A stretch of DNA of 64,000 nt from Bacteroidales bacterium UBA3843 (GCA_002392745.1 DGHR01000009.1:36425-100424); one strand, 5' to 3'; positions 16,796-25,444 are shown, counted from the first letter of the stretch. The notes: generated by a model not told the origin, from the sequence alone. Numbers and translations: made by a program.

Positions 16796-16879
16796 TAAAT
16801 TTGCACGCTAATTTGAAAGAGTAGAGAAAAAAAATATATATATATAACGCACAACCTTATTAATACTCCATAAGATTTT

Positions 16880-17311
16880 ATGTCAGAGACAAAATACGAA
16901 AGCAAGATTTCTTCGGCTCCTTGCTCTGCGCAGCAGATTTACCGCGTCCTGAGCAATCTGCAGAATCTGGACAGAGTGAAGGATTTGATTCCTCAGGACA
17001 AAATCCAAGAGCTGGAAACGGCGCCTGATTACGTGCGCATGAAAGTGGACGGTTTGGGACAGAAGATAACCATCGCTATCGTGGACCGCATAGAGAACGA
17101 TACTGTCAAATTCGGTGTGGAGGGAGTGCCTATGCAGGCCAACCTCTGGATCCAACTGAAAGAACTCTCGCCCGTTGACACGCGTATCAAACTGACCGTC
17201 AAAGCCGATATTCCGATGATGTTTAAGTTTATGATAGAGAAGAAACTGCAACAGGGACTCGACCAAGCGGCCGACATGTTGGCGCAGTTCCCTTACGCAC
17301 AGTGGCAATAG
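16880..17311 (+). CDS. SRPBCC-fold (START-like) protein
   Basis: A 143-residue cytoplasmic protein with the pattern of the polyketide cyclase/START-like family: KYESKISSAPCSAQQIYRVLSNLQNL at the N-terminus, a beta-sheet core (KITIAIVDRIENDTVKFG, ANLWIQLKEL, RIKLTVKADIP) and a long C-terminal helix (MIEKKLQQGLDQAADMLAQFPY). Members bind hydrophobic ligands, but the role of this small Bacteroidetes form is unknown. It precedes psd by 79 bases that contain the five-unit 11-base array. Confidence 0.8.
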   Translation: MSETKYESKISSAPCSAQQIYRVLSNLQNLDRVKDLIPQDKIQELETAPDYVRMKVDGLGQKITIAIVDRIENDTVKFGVEGVPMQANLWIQLKELSPVDTRIKLTVKADIPMMFKFMIEKKLQQGLDQAADMLAQFPYAQWQ

Positions 17312-17318
17312 GCTTATC

Positions 17319-17373
17319 ACGATAAAACTCCGATAAGATTACGATAAAACTACGATAAAACTCCGATAAAGTA
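17319..17373. repeat. Tandem array, 5 x 11 bases
   Basis: Five consecutive units: acgataaaact, ccgataagatt, acgataaaact, acgataaaact, ccgataaagta. The array starts 8 bases after the SRPBCC stop and ends 17 bases before the psd ATG, so it occupies nearly the whole spacer. Confidence 0.92.
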
Positions 17374-17390
17374 GAGAAATAATTGATAAA

Positions 17391-18086
17391 ATGAAAACAC
17401 CTCGAATTCACCGTGAAGGACGTGTTCTGATTTGCGGAACGGTTCTTTTACTGTTTATTGTCAACGTTCCGATTTACTTGTTCGTGCAGCCGCATTGGGT
17501 ATTTGCTCTCACGCTTATCCTCACCGCGATGCTGCTGGTTTTCGTGACGTATTTCTTCCGCAATCCCGTGCGTGTGTTGGAGATAGACGACCCTAATTTC
17601 CTTATCGCACCGGCCGACGGACGCGTCGTCGTGATTGAGCCTACCGAGGAGAACGAGTATTTCCATGAGCGCAAACTGCAGGTTTCCATCTTCATGTCGC
17701 CCTTCAACGTGCATGCCAACTGGTATCCGATCGAGGGTACGATACTGGTATCCGAACACCAGAAAGGAAGACACAAAGGAGCTTGGCTGCCGAAGTCTTC
17801 CACCGAGAATGAACGTTCGCTGGTGGTTATAGAGACACCGTCCAAAGTGCAGGTTGCCGTGCGTCAAGTAGCCGGAGCTATGGCCCGTCGTATCGTGACC
17901 TATGCCAAACCCGGCCATGTAGCACACCGCAATACCCATCTCGGCTTTATCAAACTGGGTTCGCGCGTGGATATGTATCTGCCGCTGGACACGGAGATGT
18001 TTGTCGAAGTGGGAGAGGCTGTTCGCGGCAACGAGACCATAATCGGACGTTTGCCGGAGAAGGCCGATGAGAAAAAAGAAAAATAA
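17391..18086 (+). CDS. psd: Phosphatidylserine decarboxylase proenzyme
   Basis: A 231-residue short-form (about 200-230 residue) decarboxylase that makes phosphatidylethanolamine from phosphatidylserine. Two N-terminal hydrophobic segments (12-32 and 36-57) anchor it to the inner membrane. Core motifs are FFRNPVR (55-61), APADGRVV (73-80) and FMSPFNVHANWYP (101-113). The self-cleavage motif is LGSR (189-192); cleavage before Ser 191 would create the pyruvoyl group. In many Bacteroidetes pssA follows, but here deoC does, 23 bases downstream, and no phosphatidylserine synthase is in the window. Confidence 0.96.
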   Translation: MKTPRIHREGRVLICGTVLLLFIVNVPIYLFVQPHWVFALTLILTAMLLVFVTYFFRNPVRVLEIDDPNFLIAPADGRVVVIEPTEENEYFHERKLQVSIFMSPFNVHANWYPIEGTILVSEHQKGRHKGAWLPKSSTENERSLVVIETPSKVQVAVRQVAGAMARRIVTYAKPGHVAHRNTHLGFIKLGSRVDMYLPLDTEMFVEVGEAVRGNETIIGRLPEKADEKKEK

Positions 18087-18109
18087 TAACAACCTAAAAT
18101 ATACCAATC

Positions 18110-18991
18110 ATGAACAAGTTTGAAGAATTGTTTGCTCAGTATCCATGCCCGTTCACGGATGAGCAAGTTAAAGCACAAGTGGCTGAAATGCAGGCCAAAC
18201 ACTTTGCAGAGAATAACAATGTAGAGGTATGGAAAGAGTGCCTCCATCAGATTGACTACACTACCTTGAGCGCCGATGACACGATTGCCAAGGTGGAGAA
18301 GATGGCAAACGCTGTCAATAACTTTGAAAAGGATTTCCCCGGAATTCCTAACGTGGCTGCTATATGCGTATATCCGGCTATGGCGGAGTATGTACGCAAG
18401 GCGCTGGTGGACCCGAAATTCAACATCGCATGCTGCTGCGCCGGATTCCCTGCAGCGCAGACCTTCCCGGAGATCAAAGTGGCGGAAACGGCGATGGCTA
18501 TCAAGGCCGGAGCTACTGAGGTGGACATCGTTCTCTCGGTTGGCAAGTTCCTTGAAGGACGCTATCAGGACTGCTTCGACGAAATTGCAGAAATCAAAGC
18601 CGTATGCGGCACTCACCACCTCAAGGTTATCCTCGAGACCGGACTGCTAAAAACGGCGGAGAATATCTGGAAAGCATCCATTCTGTCTATGGCTGCCGGC
18701 TGCGACTTCATCAAGACTTCTACAGGAAAGATTGCCGTAAACGCCACTCCCGAAGCTACATTCATCATGTGCAACGCTATCAAGGCTTGGCAGGAGAAGA
18801 CGGGTGTCAAGATGGGATACAAACCTGCCGGTGGAGTTTCCACTACCGACGAGGCCGTACAGCATTTCACCATCGTGAAAGAGGTGCTCGGTCAGGAATG
18901 GCTCAACAACGAATATTTCCGTTTCGGAGCAAGCCGTTTGGCAAACAACCTGCTCAGCTCCATCGTGGGGAAAGAGACCAAATATTTCTAA
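18110..18991 (+). CDS. deoC: Deoxyribose-phosphate aldolase
   Basis: A 293-residue class I aldolase that splits 2-deoxyribose 5-phosphate into acetaldehyde and glyceraldehyde 3-phosphate. The Schiff-base lysine is in CDFIKTSTGK near residue 200, and other blocks are AGATEVDIVLSVGKFLEG (near 125-142), KVILETGLL and KPAGGVSTTDEAVQ. It is the longer DeoC form, common in Bacteroidetes. It fits with salvage of deoxyribonucleosides, while psuKG on the other side of the window handles pseudouridine. Confidence 0.95.
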   Translation: MNKFEELFAQYPCPFTDEQVKAQVAEMQAKHFAENNNVEVWKECLHQIDYTTLSADDTIAKVEKMANAVNNFEKDFPGIPNVAAICVYPAMAEYVRKALVDPKFNIACCCAGFPAAQTFPEIKVAETAMAIKAGATEVDIVLSVGKFLEGRYQDCFDEIAEIKAVCGTHHLKVILETGLLKTAENIWKASILSMAAGCDFIKTSTGKIAVNATPEATFIMCNAIKAWQEKTGVKMGYKPAGGVSTTDEAVQHFTIVKEVLGQEWLNNEYFRFGASRLANNLLSSIVGKETKYF

Positions 18992-19000
18992 TCCCCGCAG

Positions 19001-20383
19001 GTGAATTTGCTGAACGTCATATTGCTCTCGGTGTCCATCCTGACCGGTAACCCCTTGACCGGACAGGCCAACATGTCCGTATTGGTGCGGAACATGACGA
19101 CGGGAGCTTCTATCGACTCGTATCGGCCGGACCATGTCGTTCCGCCCGCATCGGTAATGAAACTGCTCACTACCGGTGCGGCGCTGGAAATGCTGGGGCC
19201 CGGCTATCGTTTTCCAACTATCCTTGAATACAGCGGAACGATAGAGAACGGCGTGCTGCAGGGCGATTTGTACGTCCGCGGCACATGCGACCCCTCGCTG
19301 GGATGGAAGGGACGTAACGGCTTTCTCGACCGATGGGTGGAGGCTGTCCGCAAAGCGGGTATACGGCGCATCAACGGCGCGGTGATTGCCGACATGACCA
19401 TGTTGGACGGAGAAGCACAAAACCCCAACTGGCTCTGCGAGGACGCAGGTAACTACTATGCACCGGGTATCTTCGCACTCAATTATTATGGCAACACAAT
19501 GAATATTGTGCTCCAAAGCGGAGAACCGGGCTCTGTCGCTACGGTCCTGAAAACGGAACCGGCAGTCGAAGGGGTGCGTTTCATCAACAGGGTCCGCTGT
19601 GACAAGATTACATACGACGGGGCCTTTGTAAGCGGACTGCCATATAGTTCCGAGAGGTATCTCACGGGGGCTGTTCCTTCCGACTTGGGCACGTTCGGTG
19701 TCAAGGGAGACCTGCCAAACCCCGGATTGCTCTTGGCGCAGCATCTGACGGAAAGACTTAGAAATGCAGGGATAGCCGTCTTCCGCGACGCAACATACCT
19801 GGCGGATTACAACCCCCTGACACCTCCGCGCAATGAATTGTACGTCCATTATTCGGAACCTCTGTCCGAGATTCTGAAAGAGACCAACGTGAATAGCAAC
19901 AACCTCTATGCCGAGGCGTTGTTCCGGTATATGGGAACGCGCTATACGCTGCCGGGCACTATCCATAACAGCCAGGACCTGTTGCGCGACTTTTGGCAGC
20001 GCCGCGGAGTGAACATGGGCAATGCGATTATCAAGGACGGATGCGGTCTGGCGCCTCAGGACGCCGTCTCGGCGCGTACCTTCGTGCAACTGCTGACGCT
20101 TATGGCGCGCAGCAAGAATGCGGATGTCTGGATGGAGTCTCTGCCCGTCAGCGGACAGACTGGCACACTCAAGACACTATGCGCCGGAACACCGCTCGAG
20201 GGACGTATTCATGCCAAGAGCGGAACGATTGCAGGAACAAAGAATTTTGCCGGGTATATTGATATGCCCAACGGAGACAAATGGGTCTTTGCCATACTCA
20301 TCAACTCGGCGCCGGGCAAAGCCAAACGCATTCAGACAATAATCCAGGAATACTTGTTGGATGTATATAAAAGTCACCAATAG
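19001..20383 (+). CDS. dacB: D-alanyl-D-alanine carboxypeptidase/endopeptidase (PBP4, S13)
   Basis: A 460-residue penicillin-binding protein of family S13. The three active-site motifs are present: PPASVMKLL (SxxK, near 48-56), NVNSNNLYAEALF (SxN, near 297-309) and HAKSGTIAGTK (KSG, near 406-416). The family insertion domain between SxxK and SxN is present. A short N-terminal hydrophobic stretch (LLNVILLSVSILTG) is a likely signal for the periplasm. The start is a GTG at 19001, 9 bases after the deoC stop; no ATG fits the signal peptide better. Its end overlaps birA by 23 bases. Confidence 0.93.
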   Translation: MNLLNVILLSVSILTGNPLTGQANMSVLVRNMTTGASIDSYRPDHVVPPASVMKLLTTGAALEMLGPGYRFPTILEYSGTIENGVLQGDLYVRGTCDPSLGWKGRNGFLDRWVEAVRKAGIRRINGAVIADMTMLDGEAQNPNWLCEDAGNYYAPGIFALNYYGNTMNIVLQSGEPGSVATVLKTEPAVEGVRFINRVRCDKITYDGAFVSGLPYSSERYLTGAVPSDLGTFGVKGDLPNPGLLLAQHLTERLRNAGIAVFRDATYLADYNPLTPPRNELYVHYSEPLSEILKETNVNSNNLYAEALFRYMGTRYTLPGTIHNSQDLLRDFWQRRGVNMGNAIIKDGCGLAPQDAVSARTFVQLLTLMARSKNADVWMESLPVSGQTGTLKTLCAGTPLEGRIHAKSGTIAGTKNFAGYIDMPNGDKWVFAILINSAPGKAKRIQTIIQEYLLDVYKSHQ

Positions 20384-21152
20384 CACCAACAGTCTGCTTC
20401 GGGAGATGCTTGTTTCCGAACAATGGACGGACCGGAACGAACGCTTCATCAGAGCCGGTTACCAGACGGCAGGCAGAGGACAGGCCGGAAACGGATGGGA
20501 AAGCGAACCGGAGAAAAATCTGTTGTTTTCTGTACTCCTGGACACCCGCCATACGCCGCTCCAAAGGCAGTTTGACTTGAATGTGGTTGTGTCCGTTGCG
20601 CTCCATAGGACGGTAACAACACTCCTACAGCATAGCGGTCTTACAGCCCCGCGGTCATACAGCGAAGCGGTCTCCATAAAATGGCCGAACGACCTTTATT
20701 TCGGCGACCTGAAATTGGCTGGAATATTGGTGGAGACTGCTATTTCCGGAGGCAGGATAGAATGGGCGATAGGCGGAGTGGGACTGAATGTCAACCAGAC
20801 CGAATGGATAGGAAACGCCCCGAACCCGACTTCCCTGAAACGGATAACGGGTAGCGAATACGATTTGGAAAAACTGATGGAGGATTTCATCGCGTCTCTT
20901 GTCGAAACGGAGAAATGGACGCATGAGCAACTCTGGACATACTATCTCGGCCATTTGTACAGGCGCGATGGCTATTGGCCTTTCGTCGAACGGGAGGTGA
21001 ACATCGTTCCTACCATGAACGCGGATGAGACAGTTCCGGGACAATTCATGGCGCGTATAGCCGATATCACACCGGACGGAGAAATAGTACTGGAAGACAA
21101 GAACGGATTGACAAAAAAATACCATTTCAAACAGATACGATACGTGGTATAA
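20361..21152 (+). CDS. birA: Biotin-[acetyl-CoA-carboxylase] ligase
   Basis: A 263-residue class I (no DNA-binding domain) biotin protein ligase. The biotinyl-AMP loop is GRGQAGNGWES (38-48), and the catalytic core is SIKWPNDLYFGDLKLAGILVET (near 108-129), followed by GVGLNVNQ. Just before the KWPND motif lies a stretch (LLQHSGLTAPRSYSEA) encoded by three 16-base direct repeats (20626-20673), apparently an insertion relative to the usual enzyme. The start overlaps dacB by 23 bases. Confidence 0.94.
   Translation: MYIKVTNSTNSLLREMLVSEQWTDRNERFIRAGYQTAGRGQAGNGWESEPEKNLLFSVLLDTRHTPLQRQFDLNVVVSVALHRTVTTLLQHSGLTAPRSYSEAVSIKWPNDLYFGDLKLAGILVETAISGGRIEWAIGGVGLNVNQTEWIGNAPNPTSLKRITGSEYDLEKLMEDFIASLVETEKWTHEQLWTYYLGHLYRRDGYWPFVEREVNIVPTMNADETVPGQFMARIADITPDGEIVLEDKNGLTKKYHFKQIRYVV
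20626..20673. repeat. Coding tandem repeat, 3 x 16 bases, in birA
   Basis: tacagcatagcggtct, tacagccccgcggtca, tacagcgaagcggtct: three units of 16 bases (48 bases in total, so the frame is kept). They encode a loop immediately before the conserved KWPND motif. Confidence 0.8.
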
Positions 21153-21186
21153 GAAACGAGATATTCATTATTAATTATTCATTAAT

Positions 21187-22320
21187 ATGCAAAGCATAAT
21201 TATCACCGGAGGAGCCGGATTTATCGGGAGCCATGTTGTGCGTTTGTTTGTAAACAAATACCCGGACTACCGTATCATCAATGTGGACAAACTGACTTAT
21301 GCAGGCAATCTGGCGAACCTGAAGGATGTGGAGAATAAACCCAACTACCGGTTCGTGCGCGCGGACATATGCGATTTCGATACCATCTACGCGCTCATGC
21401 GCGAAGAAAAAGTGACGGGTGTGATACATCTTGCCGCAGAGAGCCATGTGGACCGTTCGATAAAAGACCCCTTCACGTTCGCGCGTACCAATGTAATGGG
21501 TACATTGTCTATGCTGCAGGCTGCCAAACTCTATTGGGAGTCGCTGCCGGAGAAATACGAAGGAAAACGCTTCTACCATATCTCCACCGATGAGGTGTAC
21601 GGTGCCCTCCAACTGACCCATCCGGAGGGTATTGAGCCGCCGTTCACCACCAAAGCTTCGTCCGGCGAACACCATCTGGCTTACGGCGAGGACTTCTTCT
21701 ACGAGACCACCAAATACAATCCTCACTCACCCTATTCCGCCTCGAAAGCGTCGTCCGACCATTTCGTGCGCGCCTTCCATGATACGTACGGCATGCCGAC
21801 GATTGTAACCAATTGCTCGAATAACTACGGACCCTACCAGTTCCCGGAGAAACTCATACCGCTCTTTATCAACAATATCCGCCACCGCAAACCCTTGCCT
21901 GTCTATGGCAAGGGAGAGAACGTGCGCGACTGGCTGTACGTTGAGGACCACGCACGGGCGATTGACCTCATCTTCCACAAAGGCACCATCGCCGAGACAT
22001 ACAATATCGGCGGTTTCAACGAGTGGAAAAACATCGATATCATCAAAACGGTCATCAAAACGGTGGACCGCATACTGGGAAGACCGGAAGGAGCAGACCT
22101 TGACCTCATCACTTTCGTTACCGACCGTGCGGGACACGACATGCGCTATGCCATCGACTCTACCAAACTGCAACGCGAATTGGGATGGGAACCGAGCCTG
22201 CAGTTCGAGGAAGGCATTGAGCGTACCGTCCGCTGGTATCTGGACAACCAACCCTGGCTGGACAATATCACTTCCGGCGAGTACGAGAAATACTACGAAG
22301 AGATGTACAAAGGCCGCTAA
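21187..22320 (+). CDS. rmlB: dTDP-glucose 4,6-dehydratase
   Basis: A 377-residue short-chain dehydrogenase-family enzyme that turns dTDP-glucose into dTDP-4-keto-6-deoxyglucose, the second step of dTDP-rhamnose synthesis. Motifs: NAD-binding GGAGFIGSHVVR (8-19), active-site region HISTDEVYG (near 137-145) and YSASKASSDH (near 185-194). The partner genes rmlC and rmlD lie 17 kb away at 39.4-40.9 kb, and rmlA is not in the window. The spacer before it (ttcattattaattattcattaat) is a short A/T repeat, and a hairpin follows at 22382-22416. Confidence 0.97.
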   Translation: MQSIIITGGAGFIGSHVVRLFVNKYPDYRIINVDKLTYAGNLANLKDVENKPNYRFVRADICDFDTIYALMREEKVTGVIHLAAESHVDRSIKDPFTFARTNVMGTLSMLQAAKLYWESLPEKYEGKRFYHISTDEVYGALQLTHPEGIEPPFTTKASSGEHHLAYGEDFFYETTKYNPHSPYSASKASSDHFVRAFHDTYGMPTIVTNCSNNYGPYQFPEKLIPLFINNIRHRKPLPVYGKGENVRDWLYVEDHARAIDLIFHKGTIAETYNIGGFNEWKNIDIIKTVIKTVDRILGRPEGADLDLITFVTDRAGHDMRYAIDSTKLQRELGWEPSLQFEEGIERTVRWYLDNQPWLDNITSGEYEKYYEEMYKGR

Positions 22321-22373
22321 AAGGAAATAAGCGGACAAAAAGGCCGGCGTATTTCAGCTTGTGCAACTACTAT

Positions 22374-22486
22374 GGAAAATAACCTCCGGCAGCGAAAAGA
22401 AGTCACAGCCGGAGGTGAGAAGTTCGTTTTTGCCGATTATCGGTTAACATATAACCATTAACCTTTACATCTGTATGGCAACAGGC
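22374..22486. repeat. Repeat A, copy 1 (terminator and 3' end of lipoprotein gene)
   Basis: A 113-base segment that recurs at 23744-23856 with about one mismatch. It includes the hairpin at 22382-22416 and the last seven codons of the lipoprotein gene at 22465-22992. Confidence 0.9.
22382..22416. terminator. Hairpin between rmlB and lipoprotein gene
   Basis: ACCTCCGGC (22382-22390) pairs perfectly with GCCGGAGGT (22408-22416) around a 17-base loop. It lies between two convergent genes and may serve both. An identical copy is at 23752-23786. Confidence 0.65.
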
Positions 22487-22992
22487 TTGAGCAGGTCCTG
22501 ATTGCCGGAAATGTTGTGTTCCTGCATGTCGGCAATGACCTCTACCACCTCGGGATGGTGCATCAGCAGCGTGTCGATTACTTGTATCATGCTATATCCC
22601 GCTTCCGGCAAACGGTCCCATGCGATTGAACGGTCGTTGACAATGACATGCGCACAGCGCAGGACGTATGCCGGTTCTCTGTTCGAGCCTTTGCGTATGT
22701 GCAGGTCATGATACTCGCTGTCATATATAATGTCGCCATACATTTTCTTGGTGGCACTGAACCATTCTATGGGGAATGCATCTTTTCGCGGAGCGAAGGT
22801 CAATTCATGTTTTTTCCGTATCCCGTCCTGCATAGTGTAGAATCGTGTATAGATGGAATCCGAGGGAGAAAAGACATAGGCGTAGATATCAGTTCCTGTA
22901 TCATCAGGTTTGGCTTCCGGACAGCCCTGTAGGGCCAGTGCAGCCAGGATAATCGTTGCCGAAGCAATAAAGGTACGAATAGTAGTTTTCAT
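22465..22992 (-). CDS. Uncharacterised lipoprotein, cassette 1
   Basis: A 175-residue lipoprotein (signal peptide, lipobox ALQGC, Cys near 24). The mature part has no domain that I recognise; it has a D/E-rich beginning and ends in LLKPVAIQM. The promoter is 23027-23058, inside repeat B, and the terminator is inside repeat A. Both flanks are shared with the neighbouring lipoprotein locus although the two coding regions are unrelated. A seven-codon remnant of a second gene with the same ending lies at 23835-23856. Confidence 0.72.
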   Translation of the reverse strand: MKTTIRTFIASATIILAALALQGCPEAKPDDTGTDIYAYVFSPSDSIYTRFYTMQDGIRKKHELTFAPRKDAFPIEWFSATKKMYGDIIYDSEYHDLHIRKGSNREPAYVLRCAHVIVNDRSIAWDRLPEAGYSMIQVIDTLLMHHPEVVEVIADMQEHNISGNQDLLKPVAIQM

Positions 22993-23019
22993 AATGAAGT
23001 ATTTTAGTTTTGTCCAATC

Positions 23020-23093
23020 AACGCTGCAAAATTACAATATTTTTGCAGAACGTGCAAATAAACCACTTGGGAAAATAGTTGGGAAAATAACCT
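23020..23093. repeat. Repeat B, copy 1 (promoter segment)
   Basis: A 74-base segment repeated identically, as far as I can see, at 23682-23755. It carries a minus-strand promoter: TTTG (23055-23058), 20 bases, TAATTTTG (23027-23034), which serves the lipoprotein gene ending at 22465. Confidence 0.9.
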
Positions 23094-23098
23094 TCACT

Positions 23099-23629
23099 TC
23101 AGCGTTTTAGCGTCCATGTGTGGTCTCTGCTTGAGATGCTGACGATTCCCATGTTCTTGACTAATACACAACTTTCGTCTCCACGATTAATGAAGATGGA
23201 ATCTTCTTTGACAGTCGTTATAGGCTCGCCATTACTACTGCTACCCCAATTATAACTGATGGATATATTACCATACACTTCCGGATATACTGGAGGAGTA
23301 TAACTGTTTAAGTGCATTTCAATGTCAAAATATGTTTTGTTGCTGCTCTCTAATATCGTATATATAGCATAACCTTCAAGTATAAATTTTAGCTCTTCAT
23401 TACTTATCTGTTTGGTAAAGAGTTCACTTGCTTTAACGACGAACCCTTCTGTCTTTCCGGTTTCTGTCACAAAAAACACAGAATCGCCTTTTGAATAATT
23501 ATCCGAAAGGAATGTAGCTAACTCCACGGCCTTTTGCTTCATCTCTTCAGGATCAGGTTCATTCTGATTGCAGGATACCAATACGCTACACAGCAGCATA
23601 ATGGTGAAAAACTGATTAAATGCTTTCAT
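23099..23629 (-). CDS. Uncharacterised lipoprotein, cassette 2
   Basis: A 176-residue lipoprotein (signal peptide, lipobox VLVSC, Cys near 20) followed by an acidic stretch (NQNEPDPEEM). The mature domain, with segments such as FVVKASELFTKQISNEELKF and YGNISISYNWGSS, is not one that I recognise. Codon choice looks more A/T-rich than in the neighbouring cassette, which hints at separate origin. It is transcribed leftward from a promoter at 23689-23720, inside the second copy of repeat B. Confidence 0.7.
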   Translation of the reverse strand: MKAFNQFFTIMLLCSVLVSCNQNEPDPEEMKQKAVELATFLSDNYSKGDSVFFVTETGKTEGFVVKASELFTKQISNEELKFILEGYAIYTILESSNKTYFDIEMHLNSYTPPVYPEVYGNISISYNWGSSSNGEPITTVKEDSIFINRGDESCVLVKNMGIVSISSRDHTWTLKR

Positions 23630-23681
23630 AAGGTTTATTTGATTATTTTGTTTCCGTCAAACATAAATCATCCATTCCGTT

Positions 23682-23856
23682 AACGCTGCAAAATTACAAT
23701 ATTTTTGCAGAACGTGCAAATAAACCACTTGGGAAAATAGTTGGGAAAATAACCTCCGGCAGCGAAAAGAAGTCACAGCCGGAGGTGAGAAGTTCGTTTT
23801 TGCTGATTATCGGTTAACATATAACCATTAACCTTTACATCTGTATGGCAACAGGC
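23682..23856. repeat. Fused repeat B + A (copy 2)
   Basis: Repeat B (23682-23755) runs directly into repeat A (23744-23856); the join falls in the shared word ggaaaataacct. It holds the promoter of cassette 2 (TAATTTTG at 23689-23696, TTTG at 23717-23720), a copy of the hairpin (23752-23786) and the last seven codons plus stop of a lost cassette-1-like gene (stop at 23835-23837). Confidence 0.9.
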
Positions 23857-24001
23857 GGTTCTGCATATCATATGCGTAAATGAAAGTATTGACCGTATCC
23901 GTCCACGCAGTATGGATGGCGGAAATTATTGCCGTTAAAGCATGGTGTAACATCCTGCACAGGATGGTCTGCATAGTACAACCTCTCGGAGAAATGCTTG
24001 C
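23857..24001. other. Unassigned spacer after the lost cassette
   Basis: 145 bases between the remnant of the lost lipoprotein gene and the AraC stop. It holds an inverted repeat CATCCTG-ca-CAGGATG (23951-23966) and no reading frame that I can support. Confidence 0.5.
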
Positions 24002-24847
24002 TTACCCTACGCGGTAAGCTTTTGGGGTAACGCCGACGTGTGATTTGAAGAATCGGTTGAAGAATGCCACATTGTCAAATCCAAGGCTCAGCGCTATCTC
24101 CTTGATTTGAAGATTCGTGATTTTCAACTGCGACTTGGCGTCCGTCAGAATAGCCTCGATGATAATATCGCCGGCTGTCCTTTCTCCTACTGACTTGATG
24201 GTCGAACACAGATGCGGCAGCGTGATACGCAATGCTTCGGCATACTGGCTGACGTGGTGCCACTCATGGTAATGCTTGAGCACCAGTTGGCAGTAATCCT
24301 GGTAAATCTCTGTTTTGCGGTCCAATGGGCGCACCAGGTATTCGTCTTGCTCGCGCGCATACTTGGTATAGCTGGTCTGAAGCAGGTTGAAGATGTGCAC
24401 CATCTTTTCGCTGTCCAGCATCGTCGGCTGTGCATTCAGCGCCATGATGATAGTGTCATACATGGAGCAAAGCACTTTGGCGTGGTTCTCACTTACACTG
24501 ATAATAGGCGAGTGAAGCTGCAATGCGGTCAAAGACATACGATTGTTGAAAGTGTGCTTTTCCAGGAAACTGCTGCCAAAAACGACCCAGTACACCAATG
24601 CATCCTCGGAGAACTCGTGGATAAGCAAAAAGCTCCCGGGTTCAAGCAGCAGTACATCGTTGGCCTTGAAGTCATATTCGGTTACATTGATGGTCGCATG
24701 CGCGGTGCCACGAACCAGCAAAGCATACACTCCGCACTTGATTTTACAGGGATAGCGACCGTACTCGTTCATCAACTTGCCGCTGGCATCACCTATCATG
24801 TAGTCTCCGTAAGGGCAATCAACAATGGGGATATTATTCTCTTTCAT
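24002..24847 (-). CDS. AraC-family transcriptional regulator
   Basis: A 281-residue one-component regulator. The N-terminal half looks like a cupin-type ligand domain (GVYALLVRGTAHATINVTEYDFKANDVLLLEPGSF near 40-74). The C-terminal 100 residues form the double helix-turn-helix, ending in IKEIALSLGFDNVAFFNRFFKSHVGVTPKAYR, the AraC signature. The ligand is unknown. Its stop lies 145 bases from the lipoprotein cassette locus, on the same strand, so it might control those genes. It has its own promoter at 24874-24904. Confidence 0.93.
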   Translation of the reverse strand: MKENNIPIVDCPYGDYMIGDASGKLMNEYGRYPCKIKCGVYALLVRGTAHATINVTEYDFKANDVLLLEPGSFLLIHEFSEDALVYWVVFGSSFLEKHTFNNRMSLTALQLHSPIISVSENHAKVLCSMYDTIIMALNAQPTMLDSEKMVHIFNLLQTSYTKYAREQDEYLVRPLDRKTEIYQDYCQLVLKHYHEWHHVSQYAEALRITLPHLCSTIKSVGERTAGDIIIEAILTDAKSQLKITNLQIKEIALSLGFDNVAFFNRFFKSHVGVTPKAYRVG

Positions 24848-24873
24848 CTTAATAATTGATATGTAATTTGCTG

Positions 24874-24904
24874 CAAAGGTAGTGCTTTTTTTTGAATTAT
24901 CAAA
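24874..24904 (-). promoter_or_regulatory. Promoter of the AraC regulator
   Basis: Minus strand: TTTG (24901-24904), 19 bases, TACCTTTG (24874-24881). Confidence 0.75.
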
Positions 24905-25002
24905 ATAAATGTGACATTTTTTTCAAAAAAGAGATGCGAAGAATGGGAAACGCCAAGGGAAATAAAGGGAGCAGACAGGGGAGCAAGTCGCGAAAGAAGA
25001 AA

Positions 25003-25034
25003 CAAAAAAGAGAGACTATCCATTGATAGTCTCT
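25003..25034 (-). terminator. Terminator of rpsT
   Basis: AGAGACTATC (25011-25020) pairs with GATAGTCTCT (25025-25034) around CATT. On the minus strand the stem is followed by a run of T (25003-25009), a textbook intrinsic terminator 25 bases after the rpsT stop. Confidence 0.9.
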
Positions 25035-25059
25035 CCGTTGACCTTGTCAAACAGCGTAA

Positions 25060-25314
25060 TCAGCCCAATTTGTTCACATACAGGGCTAACTTCGATTTGA
25101 GGTTGGCAGCCTTGTTGTTGTGAATGATGTGGCGCTTAGCCAGTTTGTCCAGCATCGAGCTTACCTTAGGCAGCGCAGCAGCAGCTGCAGCTTTGTCGGT
25201 AGTCTTACGCAGGTCGCGCACAGCGTTACGTGCGGTTTTAGCGTAGTAATGATTGTGTGCTTTGCGTGCGGCCGTCTGGCGGATACGCTTCAAAGATGAT
25301 TTATGGTTTGCCAT
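25060..25314 (-). CDS. rpsT: 30S ribosomal protein S20
   Basis: An 84-residue highly basic helical protein with the S20 pattern: MANHKSSLKRIRQ at the start, then NHYYAKTARNAVRDLRK and a second helix pair ending in HIIHNNKAANLKSKLALYVNKL, the conserved C-terminal block. It binds 16S rRNA. It is a single-gene unit with a clear terminator; tRNA-Glu lies 130 bases upstream on the same strand. Confidence 0.97.
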   Translation of the reverse strand: MANHKSSLKRIRQTAARKAHNHYYAKTARNAVRDLRKTTDKAAAAAALPKVSSMLDKLAKRHIIHNNKAANLKSKLALYVNKLG

Positions 25315-25444
25315 CTTGTTTGTTTTGTTTTTGCCGTTGCCTTTCGCTTTGCGGTTACTCAGTCTTCGGCGGTTTAGTGAATATCCCGCGTGGCGATGAG
25401 AGGAAAAGCCGTGCGGGACGTGACTTTAGGGAAGGTCTTGTTGG

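Noticed and set aside
18647..20089. 480-codon minus-strand frame opposite deoC and dacB
   Set aside because: Long, but antisense to two well-supported enzymes and rich in His, Arg and Cys as expected for a shadow.
22374..23856. IS element or MITE reading of the A/B repeats
   Set aside because: No terminal inverted repeats, no transposase, and the repeats coincide with promoter and terminator of the lipoprotein genes.
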